Assembly (NCBI RefSeq): GCF_003130405.1
Contig: NZ_QEAS01000009.1
Span: 99,272-138,548 of the forward strand
Length of the DNA stretch: 39,277 nt
From: Pararcticibacter amylolyticus
Lineage (GTDB): Bacteria > Bacteroidota > Bacteroidia > Sphingobacteriales > Sphingobacteriaceae
Direction: 5' to 3'
In this document: positions 6,864 through 15,776 of the stretch, one piece after another
Numbering within the stretch: position 1 is the first letter of the stretch
How the letters are laid out: every line of letters begins with the position of its first letter
Position numbers and translations under genes: made by a program
The notes under the pieces: model-generated
Told to the model about the DNA's origin: nothing
Database searches by the model: none
The model's input: only the letters and a program-made list of their open reading frames with translations

Positions 6864-7892
6864 CTATGGCCAAATAGTGCTAAAACTTGCACCATTGAGA
6901 TTCAAAAACTGTCTGATGTTTTTTGGTGAAGTAGAAAACTGTTTCTGCATAACCCTGCTGAAATAATTTTGATCTGGATATCCAGCCAGCCTGCTCACTT
7001 CGCCAATTGAAAGTTTGGTTTCTCTGAGAAGTTTTAACGCACTTTCGAGTTTACATTTCTCTATATACTCCTGAACTGTAAGCCCGGTTTCACTCTTAAA
7101 GATTCTGGTCAAAGTACGACGGGCAAAAAAGAATCTGTCTGCAATTTGCTGGATATCTCCTATTTTCAGATCCCTTGAATTCTCTTCTATGTATTGCTGA
7201 ACTATCCTTATTCGTTCCTTCTGCGCATCAGAGCGAACAAATGCACCGCTAACAATCATATCGTTATAAAGCCTCAATAGCTGTACAACCTGATTCAAAA
7301 CATGTACTTCAACATCCTCCCCCCGCGTCTTTTTTAAATTAAAAAGACTAAGTATCAATCGCAAAGCTTTATTATCAATCTGACAACGGGGCATGTAGCC
7401 ATATTCTACCTCATTATCTCTAAAGGTCTTAATGGACTTTTCAATCGCCGAAAACTCAGATGACTTTCTTTCCAGCCATTCAAGACGGGGGGAAATGTAA
7501 CAAAAACGGTGGGTTCCCGGAGAAATGTTATTTATAAAAGTACTGCCTTTTTCTTTATAATTTGCGTACCATATACTTTTATTAGCTTTTGCTATATCCG
7601 AGCCGTCAGGAGCGGACGCAGAAATATCCCCATCGAACATAAAAAAGAGGTAGAATGAGGATTCATTTACAACATACGCAGTTTTGATTTCTTTCTCCAC
7701 ATGAAGCTCGTAAATTTCAATAAAGAAGAGGTAATTACTATAGCGTTGGATCAGCATCCTTCCCCCTTCTATATGCATTTCCCGAGCGTCCGCATAAGGG
7801 AATCGGATACTGCAATATGCTGGTAACCTACCGGTCACATTGGCCTCGGATAGCACCTTAGGAAAAATGGTAGCCTGAATTGAAGGTCTCAT
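6864..7892 (-). CDS. AraC-family transcriptional regulator
   Basis: A 342-residue regulator. The C-terminal 100 residues (about 228-330) form the double helix-turn-helix DNA-binding domain: IGDIQQIADRFFFARRTLTRIFKSE for the first HTH, then GEVSRLAGYPDQNYFSRVMQKQFSTSPKNIRQ for the second, with the AraC signature. The N-terminal 220 residues are a sensor region without a recognised ligand motif; the FYLFFMFDGDISAS segment is cupin-like. It lies downstream of the efflux operon on the same strand, 300 bases after the outer membrane factor gene. A long inverted repeat sits 27 bases upstream of its ATG and could be its own control site. Its target genes are unknown; the efflux operon is a candidate only by proximity. 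Confidence 0.88.
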   Translation of the reverse strand: MRPSIQATIFPKVLSEANVTGRLPAYCSIRFPYADAREMHIEGGRMLIQRYSNYLFFIEIYELHVEKEIKTAYVVNESSFYLFFMFDGDISASAPDGSDIAKANKSIWYANYKEKGSTFINNISPGTHRFCYISPRLEWLERKSSEFSAIEKSIKTFRDNEVEYGYMPRCQIDNKALRLILSLFNLKKTRGEDVEVHVLNQVVQLLRLYNDMIVSGAFVRSDAQKERIRIVQQYIEENSRDLKIGDIQQIADRFFFARRTLTRIFKSETGLTVQEYIEKCKLESALKLLRETKLSIGEVSRLAGYPDQNYFSRVMQKQFSTSPKNIRQFLNLNGASFSTIWP

Positions 7893-8192
7893 TACAAGTA
7901 TAAAACTTGAAAACTCAAGGCGATATTAGCCATTTGAATTGAATAAGACAAGTATTTCTTCTCAAATAGCTGATATCGCCCCGAATTAAAGATAAAGCAG
8001 ATCAAACACAATCCCGATAAACAGGATGCGTCACAGGCATAATTGCAGAACAGTATCCACTGTAAAGCTTGATTCTCCTGATACATCTTCAGTTGAATCT
8101 TTTTCTTTCTCACTGCCGCTGGTAGCGAAAAAGCCTAGATAATAATCATAGATCAGTCCCATAATTTATTTTTAATTTTTAACACACCTCAT
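7893..8192. other. Intergenic region between efflux operon and araC-type gene
   Basis: Holds a 62-base inverted repeat (7919-7980). A minus-strand frame (7892-8113) spans that repeat, ends exactly at the regulator's start and has no protein-like features, so it is not called. No other element was recognised. Confidence 0.45.
7919..7980. repeat. Long inverted repeat, 19-bp arms
   Basis: Arm GGCGATATTAGCCATTTGA (7919-7937) pairs with TCAAATAGCTGATATCGCC (7962-7980) at 17 of 19 positions; of the other two, one can form a G-U pair on each strand. The 24-base spacer is AT-rich. It lies in the leader or promoter of the AraC-type gene (27 bases before its ATG) and 212 bases beyond the stop of the efflux operon, so it could be an operator, a leader hairpin or a terminator. 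Confidence 0.8.
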
Positions 8193-9605
8193 TTATTGCC
8201 ATCCACCACCTACTGAACGATACAATTCAACTACCGCGCCAAGTTGTTTACGCTTTATCTCGGCCAGTTCAAGTTCACTCTGCAATACATTGCCCTGAGC
8301 TGTTATAATCTCCAGATAATTAGCCATTCCCGTATTAAAGAGCATTTGTGCGTTGCTTATTGCCTTTTGCAAAGTCTCAGTCCTTTGTCTGGCTATAAGC
8401 TCTTCCTGCTTGTATTTTTCGAAACTAACCAGTGCATCCTCTACTTCGGCAACAGCCTGAAGAACAGACTCCCTGAATTCAATGACAGATTTATCGCGCT
8501 CTATCCTGGCAAGTTCATATCTCGTTTTCAATTGTCTTCTCTGAAAAACCGGCTGGGTTAAACTTCCTGCAGCGGCTCCAAACAAAGAAGCCGGAATTGA
8601 AAACCAATTGCTTGCCTGAAAAGAATTCAACCCTCCCTGTGCAGATATCCTCAATGAGGGATACATAGATGCTATTGAGAACGAAACCTCCGCATTGTTT
8701 CGCCGGACGTCAAGTTCAGCTTGCCTCACATCTGGCCGGTGGGCAACTATAGAGGCAGGCACCCCTGCAGAAAGTTCCCCGGGCGTCGCTATTTTCTCAA
8801 GATTACTCTTAAGAACAGGCAAGCCAGGCAATCTGCCTGTCAACACACTGAGGGCATTTTCCTGGATAACAATGCTTCGTTCAAAAGACGGTATTAACTT
8901 CGCAGCTACCAGTCGCTGAGCTTCTGCCTGCTGCACAGCCAATTGAGTGACTTGCCCGGCTTGAAACTGAAGCTTGATAATATTCAGCACGCTGTCATTC
9001 AGCACCAGGTTTCTTCGCGCAATGAAAAGCTGTTTATCCAGCATTAACAGATTATAATATCCCTGCGAAACATTACTTACTATTTGCGTTTGAACGGCTT
9101 TTCTGGCTTCTTCTGTCTGCAGATAAGATGCAAGCGCCGCCGCTTTCTGACTTCTTATTTTTCCCCAAATATCAGCCTCCCAGGAAAGGTCGGCAGATGC
9201 CAAATAATCCTCGATATGACTGCTTCCTAAAAATTGATTGGCACTTAAACCGTTGATACTATTATCCGAAGGCCTGTTTGTAGTAGCAGTTACTCTAAGG
9301 CTTACTTCCGGCAGGTTACCAAGCTTTGCCTGGTTGAGAACTTTTCTGGATGCTTCCAGATTTTTAACGGCAATCTGAAGATTATTGTTCCGTGCAATAG
9401 CCGAATCTATTAACAGTTTCAAACGCTCATCAGAGAAGAAACTTGTATAGGGAATAGTAGCTATCCCGGCAGTATCTGCGTTTAAGGCATTCGCAAAGCT
9501 TGATGGAAGTCCCATGTCTGGTGCCGGAACATCTTTCGATAAGTGGCAGGCAGGCAGTATAGCTACCAGAATAATAAAAAGAAGTAATCTGATATATGTT
9601 TTCAT
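8193..9605 (-). CDS. RND efflux outer membrane factor, NodT/OprM type lipoprotein
   Basis: The trimeric outer membrane channel of the tripartite efflux pump encoded by the three genes here. The N-terminus MKTYIRLLLFIILVAILPAC is a lipoprotein signal with the lipid-anchored Cys20. The body contains the two OEP repeats: VKNLEASRKVLNQAKLGNLP near 80-100 and ELDVRRNNAEVSFSIASMYPSL near 300. It also has the typical DLSWEADIWGKIRSQKAAA segment and the ending KRKQLGAVVELYRSVGGGW. Length 470 aa is normal for the family. It is the last gene of the efflux operon, 61 bases behind the pump gene. Confidence 0.93.
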   Translation of the reverse strand: MKTYIRLLLFIILVAILPACHLSKDVPAPDMGLPSSFANALNADTAGIATIPYTSFFSDERLKLLIDSAIARNNNLQIAVKNLEASRKVLNQAKLGNLPEVSLRVTATTNRPSDNSINGLSANQFLGSSHIEDYLASADLSWEADIWGKIRSQKAAALASYLQTEEARKAVQTQIVSNVSQGYYNLLMLDKQLFIARRNLVLNDSVLNIIKLQFQAGQVTQLAVQQAEAQRLVAAKLIPSFERSIVIQENALSVLTGRLPGLPVLKSNLEKIATPGELSAGVPASIVAHRPDVRQAELDVRRNNAEVSFSIASMYPSLRISAQGGLNSFQASNWFSIPASLFGAAAGSLTQPVFQRRQLKTRYELARIERDKSVIEFRESVLQAVAEVEDALVSFEKYKQEELIARQRTETLQKAISNAQMLFNTGMANYLEIITAQGNVLQSELELAEIKRKQLGAVVELYRSVGGGWQ

Positions 9606-9666
9606 TATTTCTTATTTTATAAAAAAGACATGAAGGATACCCCGGACAGATATCCCTTTCATGTCA

Positions 9667-12600
9667 TTAGCTTAAGATGGATTGAGGGGAATGTGTTGCA
9701 ATATGATCCCTGTTGACATGGCCATCGGAGTGTACGGCATCCAAAGACTTCCCAGAAACCCTTTCCTGAAGATACTGGAATACTACATAAAGCACCGGAA
9801 TAACGAAAAGTCCCAGCACTACCCCTGCCAGCATGCCTCCTGCGGCTCCGATACTGATTGAATGATTTCCCTGGGCTGAAGGCCCCTGTGCATACATCAT
9901 TGGAATTAACCCAACAACAAACGCAAGGGAAGTCATAATGATCGGCCTGAGTCTTAATTTTGCTGCCTCAAGAGCTGAGGCCAGGATAGTCTGTCCATTT
10001 CTCCGTCTTTGTACAGCAAATTCAACTATTAGAATAGCATTCTTTGCAAGCAGTCCTATAAGCATAACAAGCGCTACCTGTACATAGATATTATTTTCAA
10101 TTCCAGTTAGGCCTATCGCTGCAAATACTCCAAATACTCCTGTAGGAATTGATAAAATAACAGCCAACGGTAGAATATAACTCTCATATTGGGCTGCCAG
10201 AAGGAAGTAGACAAATATCAGACAAAGAACGAAGATAATTGCCGACTGACCTCCGGAAGAAATTTCCTCCCTCGTCATACCGGAAAATTCATAAGAGTAT
10301 CCTGTTGGCAAGCTCTGTTTCGCAACGGCTTCGACAGCTTTTATCGCATCTCCCGAGCTGAAGCCGGGCTTTGGTATTGCGTTAATACCAATTGAATTAA
10401 ATAAGTTATATCGGGATGCTGTCTCCGGCCCATAAACCCTTTTTAATTTTACCAGCGTATTGAGAGGAACCATATCCCCTTCCCTGTTTTTGACATAAAC
10501 TCCGTCCATCGACGACGGTTCGTTCCGGTTTGCCTTATCAGCCTGAACCACTACCCGGTAATATTTCCCGAAACGGTTGAAATCAGAAGCCTGAGCACTG
10601 CCAAAGTATGCCTGCATAGTTTGGAGGACATCTTTTGTACGGACACCGAGCTGCTCTGCTTTTACTTCATCCACTTCCATTTCATATTGAGGATAATCGG
10701 CTTTAAAAGTGGTGAATGCTACCGCAATTTCCTGTCGCTTCATTAATTCGCCAATAAAATTGTTGCCCACTTCGCTGAACTTATTTAATGCCCCTCCCGA
10801 ACGATCCTGCAACACCATATCCAGTCCGTCAACATTACTGAATCCCGGTACCGTAGGAAACGTAAATACAAAGAAATCTGCACCTTTTATGCTTCCTAAT
10901 TTCTCCCTTACAACATTCATAATCTGGTTTATGTCTTTCACATCACCCCTCTCTTCATATGGCTTGAGGAGAATAAAAGCAACACCAGCAGAAGGACTCG
11001 TAGCAGAGGTAAGAATATTGAAACCGGAGATGACATTTAGAGTCTTATTGAAAGAAGCGGGCTGCAGGAGCGTTTCTGCTTCGTGGAGAGCGGCGTTCGT
11101 ACGCTCAAGAGACGCACCTGCCGGCATAGACAGGGAAACAGCGATAAAACCCTGATCCTCCGACGGAATAAATCCGGAAGGTGTTCTTTTTATCATAAGT
11201 CCTGTAACAACTACTATAATTCCCAATCCGGCGAGGCTTGCCCATTTATATTTAGTCAGGAAACGCAGGGATCCGACGTAGCGGTTGGTCATTCTGTTAA
11301 AAGTTGTATTGAAGCCAATAAAGAACCGTTCTTTAAAGCTGCTCTTTCTGTTATCATCCTTCTGATAAGAATGCGTTTCCTTTAAAAATAAAGCACAGAG
11401 TGCCGGACTCAACGTAAGGGCATTGACTGCAGAGATCACAATCGCAATAGCAAGTGTAAACGCAAACTGGCGATAGAAAACTCCTGTTGAACCCTCCATA
11501 AAGCCAATGGGCAGGAACACTGCAGACATTACCAGTGTAATTGATATAATAGCACCTGTGATGTCGTGCATTGCAGAAATAGTCGCCGCTTTCGGTGCAA
11601 GATGATTATGCTCCATTTTTGCGTGTACAGCTTCCACTACCACAATCGCATCGTCCACTACAATCCCTATCGCGAGTACGAGTGCAAAAAGTGTAAGCAG
11701 GTTAATGGAAAACCCGAACAGCTGCATAAAAAAGAACGTTCCTACAATTGCAACTGGTACCGCTATTGCTGGAATGAGGGTGGACCGGAAATCCTGCAGG
11801 AAAACAAATACAACAAGGAACACTAAAATGAAGGCTTCCACTAACGTATGTTTCACCTGATCTATAGATTGATCCAATGCTACTTTGGTGCTGTAAAGCG
11901 TCAGATATTTCATTCCCTTGGGAAAATCCTCCTGAGCTTTATCCATCATCTTTGTAATAGCCTCCTGAATCTCATTAGCATTAGAACCTGCCAATTGCAA
12001 TACGCCTATATTTAATCCGGCCTTACCGTTAATCCGCGTATTGCTGGCATAGGTGTAAGATCCGAATTCTACTCTTGCAACATCCTTAAGACGCAATACT
12101 GATCCGTCTGCATTAGAACGTATAATAATATTTTCATAATCGGATGGCTGATTTAGCTTTCCCTTATACTTAATAACGAACTCAAACGCCTCAGTACTGC
12201 TTTCCCCGAATTTTCCGGGTGCCGCCTCCAGGTTTTTATCCTGAATTGCTGCTGTTACTTCCTGAGGAGTCAGCTTATAAGCAGTCATTTGATTGGGGTT
12301 TAGCCAGATACGCATGGAATAGTCCTTGCTCCCACCAAATAAAAGAGCTTGACCAACACCCGGAATACGTTTGATTTCCGGTATCAGGTTGATCTGGGCA
12401 TAATTCGCCATGAAGGTTTGATCATAGGTCTTCTCATCTTCGCTATAAAGATCCACTACCATGATCAGACTGTTCTGCTGCTTGGTCGTTGTAATTCCTG
12501 CCTGTATTACCTCAGCAGGCAACTGACTTGTCGCCTGAGATACCCGGTTCTGCACGTTAACTGCGGCCTGGTCAGGATCTGTACCAAGCTTAAAGTAAAC

Positions 12601-12873
12601 CGTGATAGCAAGAGATCCATCGTTGCTGGCGGTGGAACTCATATAAGTCATGTTCTCTACTCCATTTATCGACTCTTCAAGTGAAGGGGCTACTGAGCGC
12701 AAAATTGTTTCAGCGCTTGCACCCGGATAAAATGCTGTTACCTGAACTGCCGGTGGGGCGATATCCGGGAATTGCTGTAAAGGCAATTTGGTTATCCCAA
12801 TAATACCCGCAATAACCAGGAGTATTGAGATCACTGTGGCCAGAACCGGCCTTTCTATAAATTTCCTGAACAT
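9667..12873 (-). CDS. RND multidrug efflux pump, AcrB/MexB type (HAE-1)
   Basis: Inner membrane proton-driven transporter of the tripartite pump, exporting amphiphilic drugs or toxic compounds. At 1068 aa with the two-fold RND layout (six-helix halves around 340-540 and 870-1040, large periplasmic loops between), it is full length. The proton-relay aspartates fall at 407 and 408 (AIGIVVDDAIVV), the same numbers as in AcrB. The TM10 lysine is in LLAKNAILIVEFA, and the FRKFIERPV start is typical of HAE-1 pumps. The gene begins 10 bases after the adaptor stop, so they are cotranscribed. Substrate cannot be predicted from sequence. Confidence 0.95.
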   Translation of the reverse strand: MFRKFIERPVLATVISILLVIAGIIGITKLPLQQFPDIAPPAVQVTAFYPGASAETILRSVAPSLEESINGVENMTYMSSTASNDGSLAITVYFKLGTDPDQAAVNVQNRVSQATSQLPAEVIQAGITTTKQQNSLIMVVDLYSEDEKTYDQTFMANYAQINLIPEIKRIPGVGQALLFGGSKDYSMRIWLNPNQMTAYKLTPQEVTAAIQDKNLEAAPGKFGESSTEAFEFVIKYKGKLNQPSDYENIIIRSNADGSVLRLKDVARVEFGSYTYASNTRINGKAGLNIGVLQLAGSNANEIQEAITKMMDKAQEDFPKGMKYLTLYSTKVALDQSIDQVKHTLVEAFILVFLVVFVFLQDFRSTLIPAIAVPVAIVGTFFFMQLFGFSINLLTLFALVLAIGIVVDDAIVVVEAVHAKMEHNHLAPKAATISAMHDITGAIISITLVMSAVFLPIGFMEGSTGVFYRQFAFTLAIAIVISAVNALTLSPALCALFLKETHSYQKDDNRKSSFKERFFIGFNTTFNRMTNRYVGSLRFLTKYKWASLAGLGIIVVVTGLMIKRTPSGFIPSEDQGFIAVSLSMPAGASLERTNAALHEAETLLQPASFNKTLNVISGFNILTSATSPSAGVAFILLKPYEERGDVKDINQIMNVVREKLGSIKGADFFVFTFPTVPGFSNVDGLDMVLQDRSGGALNKFSEVGNNFIGELMKRQEIAVAFTTFKADYPQYEMEVDEVKAEQLGVRTKDVLQTMQAYFGSAQASDFNRFGKYYRVVVQADKANRNEPSSMDGVYVKNREGDMVPLNTLVKLKRVYGPETASRYNLFNSIGINAIPKPGFSSGDAIKAVEAVAKQSLPTGYSYEFSGMTREEISSGGQSAIIFVLCLIFVYFLLAAQYESYILPLAVILSIPTGVFGVFAAIGLTGIENNIYVQVALVMLIGLLAKNAILIVEFAVQRRRNGQTILASALEAAKLRLRPIIMTSLAFVVGLIPMMYAQGPSAQGNHSISIGAAGGMLAGVVLGLFVIPVLYVVFQYLQERVSGKSLDAVHSDGHVNRDHIATHSPQSILS

Positions 12874-12883
12874 AATCTTCTAT

Positions 12884-14023
12884 TTAATTGAGTGCTGTAA
12901 GTTTGCGGTCTTCCGGTTTCAAAGGTTCCGGCTTTATTACCTGGTCTTCCTGAAGATGTTCAATTCCTTTGTAAACAATTTTATCTCCCGATTTCAGGCC
13001 CTCGCTGATAATGTAGTTTGGACCACTTTTACCAATTACGGAGATCGGCTTTTTATTTACCTTATTGCTGTCACCCAAAGCGTAAACAAAAATCTTGTCC
13101 TGTATTTCGATCGTTGCAGATTGAGGGACAATTAGTGCATTACTATGCTGCAAAGCTAACTTTACCCGTCCGGTATTTCCAGCACGCAGTAACCCCTCTT
13201 TATTAGGAAAACTTGCCCGCAGGGTGATTGCGCCTGTATTTTTATCAAATTGACCATCAACCATATCTACCTTCCCTTCAAATGGGTAAGTACTTTGGTC
13301 GGATAAAATCAGACTAACTGGCGGCATGTTGTTTAACTTCTGTTTTAAAGTAGCACCGGGGTATTGTGCCTTGAACGTAACAAAGTCACTTTCGCCGATA
13401 GAAAAGTATGCGTGCATTTCGTGTACATCGGATAGTTGTGTAAGCGGTTGCATATCGGAAGGACTAAGTAAACTTCCCTGCTTTTTTTGTAAGCGGCCTA
13501 TATAACCACTCACCGGAGCTGTAATAACTGTATATCCCAGATTTATCTTCGCAGCAGCAACGTTTGCTTTCGCCTGTTCTAGATTTCCTAAAGCCACGCG
13601 GTAAGCCGCACGGGCGGATTTAATCTGAAAATCTGATACGACATGGTTCTCTACTAGTGGCTTTAGTTTTTCTACCTCCAGTTGTGCGTTCTCTACTGCC
13701 CCCTCTGCCGCATTGAGACTAGCTCTGGAAGCATTCAACTGCTCCCGATACGGCCTGTCATTTATTTTAAAGAGAGCCTGCCCCTTTTGAACGAATGCAC
13801 CCTCATCCACTAAAACCTGATCAAGGATACCCTCAACCTGCGGACGGATCTCTATATTAACAATTCCATCAATAGAGGCTGGATACTCCTGATAAGTCAC
13901 TTCCGAACCCTGCTTAATTTCCCACACAGGTAAAGACGGCGGAGGAGCTGCGCCCATTTGAGCATTTTGATCAGAGGAACACCCGAATAAAAATAACACC
14001 ATGACAAAAATGGCGGCCTTCAT
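12884..14023 (-). CDS. RND efflux periplasmic adaptor (membrane fusion lipoprotein)
   Basis: Links the AcrB-type pump to the outer membrane channel. From the ATG at 14023 the product begins MKAAIFVMVLFLFGC, a compact lipoprotein signal with Cys15. The AcrA-like layout follows: biotinyl-lipoyl hairpin halves (IRPQVEGILDQVLVDEGAFVQKG and INLGYTVITAPVSGYIGRL), a coiled-coil hairpin between them (SLNAAEGAVENAQLEVEKLK), and beta-barrel and membrane-proximal domains (AGNTGRVKLAL, QDKIFVYALGD). The frame stays open to an ATG at 14101, which would add 26 residues before the signal; that form is too long for a lipoprotein signal and would put an operator copy inside the gene. First gene of the efflux operon. 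Confidence 0.93.
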   Translation of the reverse strand: MKAAIFVMVLFLFGCSSDQNAQMGAAPPPSLPVWEIKQGSEVTYQEYPASIDGIVNIEIRPQVEGILDQVLVDEGAFVQKGQALFKINDRPYREQLNASRASLNAAEGAVENAQLEVEKLKPLVENHVVSDFQIKSARAAYRVALGNLEQAKANVAAAKINLGYTVITAPVSGYIGRLQKKQGSLLSPSDMQPLTQLSDVHEMHAYFSIGESDFVTFKAQYPGATLKQKLNNMPPVSLILSDQSTYPFEGKVDMVDGQFDKNTGAITLRASFPNKEGLLRAGNTGRVKLALQHSNALIVPQSATIEIQDKIFVYALGDSNKVNKKPISVIGKSGPNYIISEGLKSGDKIVYKGIEHLQEDQVIKPEPLKPEDRKLTALN

Positions 14024-14038
14024 AACATCATTAAAGTG

Positions 14039-14053
14039 TTTAACAGCGTTAGA
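14039..14053. promoter_or_regulatory. TetR operator copy 3 (adaptor-proximal)
   Basis: TTTAACAGCGTTAGA differs from the operator at 14176-14190 at two positions. It ends 16 bases from the adaptor ATG at 14023, where bound repressor would obstruct transcription or an initiating polymerase. Confidence 0.6.
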
Positions 14054-14175
14054 TAGTGTAGGGTAGGATTGCAGATAGACATAAAATCGATGCGTTTTCA
14101 TTTTCTATTATGTAATTGTGGTAAGAATATTTAATGAATGTGAGCTCTCCCTATCGGAGAAATTTTAAAGGACAG

Positions 14176-14190
14176 CTTAACAGCGTTAAA
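14176..14190. promoter_or_regulatory. TetR operator copy 2 (efflux operon)
   Basis: CTTAACAGCGTTAAA is a near-perfect palindrome, almost identical to the one at the tetR start site. It lies in the 202-base gap between tetR and the adaptor start, 137 bases (centre to centre) upstream of copy 3. A clear TAnnTTTG box was not found beside it. Confidence 0.7.
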
Positions 14191-14225
14191 TTATTTACGA
14201 CTCTTATAAGACGTATAAATTTTTT

Positions 14226-14822
14226 TTAGCTCTTAAGCGAAAGAGTGATCCCGCGGATCGCCTCTGTTAAAATATGCTGGTTGTCTTTATCACAAACTCC
14301 CCGGTTAACGAGATTAATTGAAATAAGACCATGTATGATAGACCAGAAAGTATAATACTTTCTGCAAACTTCTTCATCTGAAGGATCCTGCCCCTTCATA
14401 ACTTCACGGATTACAGAACACACCATTCGGAATGCCTCCTCTCCTTCTTTGGATTTATTGAGGGCACAACAGGAGGTACCCACTCCAAACATTAATTGAT
14501 AGAATTCTCTCTCTTCAAAAGCAAAATCCCAATAAGCAAGCCACATTGCTTCCAACTGTTTCTCAGGCTTTGACCTGGAATCTTTTGCCTCCCGCATTCT
14601 TCTCAAAAGCAGCATATTTCCTCTTCTTGAGAGCTCAAGTAAAATTGCTTCCTTATTTGCAAAATACTCATAGATCATGGGAGCAGTATACTCTATCTTG
14701 TCTGCAATCTTTCTCATGCTCAACGCCTGCCACCCTTCCTCCTTCACTATCTCTAGGGACGCGTCCAGGATGTTAATCCGGTTTTCGTCTTTTAAGCGTT
14801 GTATTCTCTCTTTGCTTCCCAT
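14226..14822 (-). CDS. TetR/AcrR-family repressor of the efflux operon
   Basis: A 198-residue regulator. The N-terminal HTH spans about residues 12-58 (ILDASLEIVKEEGWQALSMRKIADKIEYTAPMIYEYFANKEAIL), with the usual Y-x-YF-x-NKE end. The C-terminal ligand domain (LEAMWLAYWDFAFEEREFYQLMF, then FWSIIHGLISINL) resembles the WHG-type TetR C-terminal families. It is transcribed in the same direction as the pump operon, which starts 202 bases downstream. A 15-bp palindrome directly behind its own -7 box and two copies ahead of the adaptor indicate that it represses itself and the pump. The inducing ligand is unknown. Confidence 0.92.
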   Translation of the reverse strand: MGSKERIQRLKDENRINILDASLEIVKEEGWQALSMRKIADKIEYTAPMIYEYFANKEAILLELSRRGNMLLLRRMREAKDSRSKPEKQLEAMWLAYWDFAFEEREFYQLMFGVGTSCCALNKSKEGEEAFRMVCSVIREVMKGQDPSDEEVCRKYYTFWSIIHGLISINLVNRGVCDKDNQHILTEAIRGITLSLKS

Positions 14823-14841
14823 CAGTTTACCTGATAATCTA

Positions 14842-14864
14842 TTTAACAGTGTTAAACAAACATA
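14842..14864 (-). promoter_or_regulatory. tetR promoter -7 box with adjoining operator copy 1
   Basis: On the minus strand, TATGTTTG (14864-14857) is a full -7 match. It is directly followed by the perfect palindrome TTTAACA-G-TGTTAAA (14856-14842), which covers the expected start site near 14850. The -33 box is weak. This geometry is that of autorepression. Confidence 0.75.
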
Positions 14865-14915
14865 GAAATAACTTTCCAGGTAAATGTCTTTTTTTTGTCA
14901 ACTCTAAAACATTCT

Positions 14916-14935
14916 GATTTAAAGACTTTTAAATC
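14916..14935. repeat. Perfect 8-bp inverted repeat GATTTAAA-GACT-TTTAAATC
   Basis: Lies in the 246-base gap between tetR and the end of lrgB, 94 bases upstream of tetR. Position fits an additional binding site in the tetR upstream region, but the half-site differs from the TTTAACA operator. Confidence 0.5.
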
Positions 14936-15068
14936 AATCAACCACGAGGTTATATACAAAAATAAGCACTAAAGATAAACGTTCAAAGGTGTGAATGCGC
15001 CATTTTGAAGGGCGTGTTACGGCAATTTTTAAGGATAAGTGAGCTTTTTTTCGGAATTTTCAAAGACT

Positions 15069-15776
15069 TCAAAATTTTATCCACAAGCTCATTATTTCGA
15101 TAATATAAGGCGTAAGAATAGCGGTAAAGATGCCATTTACAATCAATCCCAGGCTTGAGAAAGCTCCGAAAGTGGGACTTATTTCCATTGACTTAGAAGT
15201 TCCGACAGCATGGGCTGCGGTGCCCATAGACAAGCCCTGAGATACTGGGTTATGTACTTTGATCCATTTCATAATGGCGTATCCATATATAGACCCAAAG
15301 ATTCCGACTGTTATCACAACCGAAGCTGTAAGCGGAGGAATTCCTCCTATGGCTTTCGATACTTCTATGGCAATCGGAGTAGTAACAGATTTTGGCGCTA
15401 ATGAAAAGACTATTTCTTTCGGAGCCCCAAGCAGCTTCGCTATAAGAACTACGCTGACAATGCCAGCTATACAGCCCGCCAGTTCAGACACAACAATATG
15501 AAGTGTCTGCTTTCTGATCTTTTCCAATTGCTGGTACAAGGGTACACCAAGTGCCACTACAGCAGGCTTCAGAAAGAACTCAATAAGCTTGCTTCCCTCA
15601 TGATAAACCTCGTACTTAATATGGAATATGGATAGAAAAACAATAATAATGATTATCGATACCAGGATTGGATTCAGAATGATCAGTTTGGTCCTCTTCT
15701 GTATCTCCTGCGCTACATAATAGCAGAAGAAAGTAAAGGAGATGATGAAGATGGGATTTTGAAGAAAGGTACTCAT
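15069..15776 (-). CDS. lrgB: LrgB-family membrane protein
   Basis: Polytopic inner membrane protein of 235 residues with the LrgB family features: LILNPILVSIIIIIVFL, the conserved FLKPAVVALGVPLYQQ segment, SLAPKSVTTPIAIEVSKAIGG and AAHAVGTSKSME. Family members are described as antiholin-like or, in Bacillus PftAB and plant PLGG1, as carriers of small organic acids (pyruvate; glycolate/glycerate). With LrgA it probably forms such a transporter or regulates murein hydrolase activity. The frame is open to 15806, but the ATG at 15776 overlaps the lrgA stop as ATGA, a classic coupled start. Confidence 0.92.
   Translation of the reverse strand: MSTFLQNPIFIISFTFFCYYVAQEIQKRTKLIILNPILVSIIIIIVFLSIFHIKYEVYHEGSKLIEFFLKPAVVALGVPLYQQLEKIRKQTLHIVVSELAGCIAGIVSVVLIAKLLGAPKEIVFSLAPKSVTTPIAIEVSKAIGGIPPLTASVVITVGIFGSIYGYAIMKWIKVHNPVSQGLSMGTAAHAVGTSKSMEISPTFGAFSSLGLIVNGIFTAILTPYIIEIMSLWIKF

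Noticed and set aside
7892-8113. 73-residue minus-strand frame between the outer membrane factor and the AraC-type gene
   Set aside because: It runs across the 62-base inverted repeat, has an irregular composition with many Cys, and matches nothing recognisable; intergenic sequence explains it.
9667-12873. Plus-strand frames opposite the efflux pump gene, up to 148 residues
   Set aside because: They are antisense shadows of a full-length AcrB-type protein.
14024-14101. 26-residue N-terminal extension of the adaptor frame
   Set aside because: It would bury the lipoprotein signal and contains an operator copy; the ATG at 14023 is preferred, though the longer start cannot be fully excluded.
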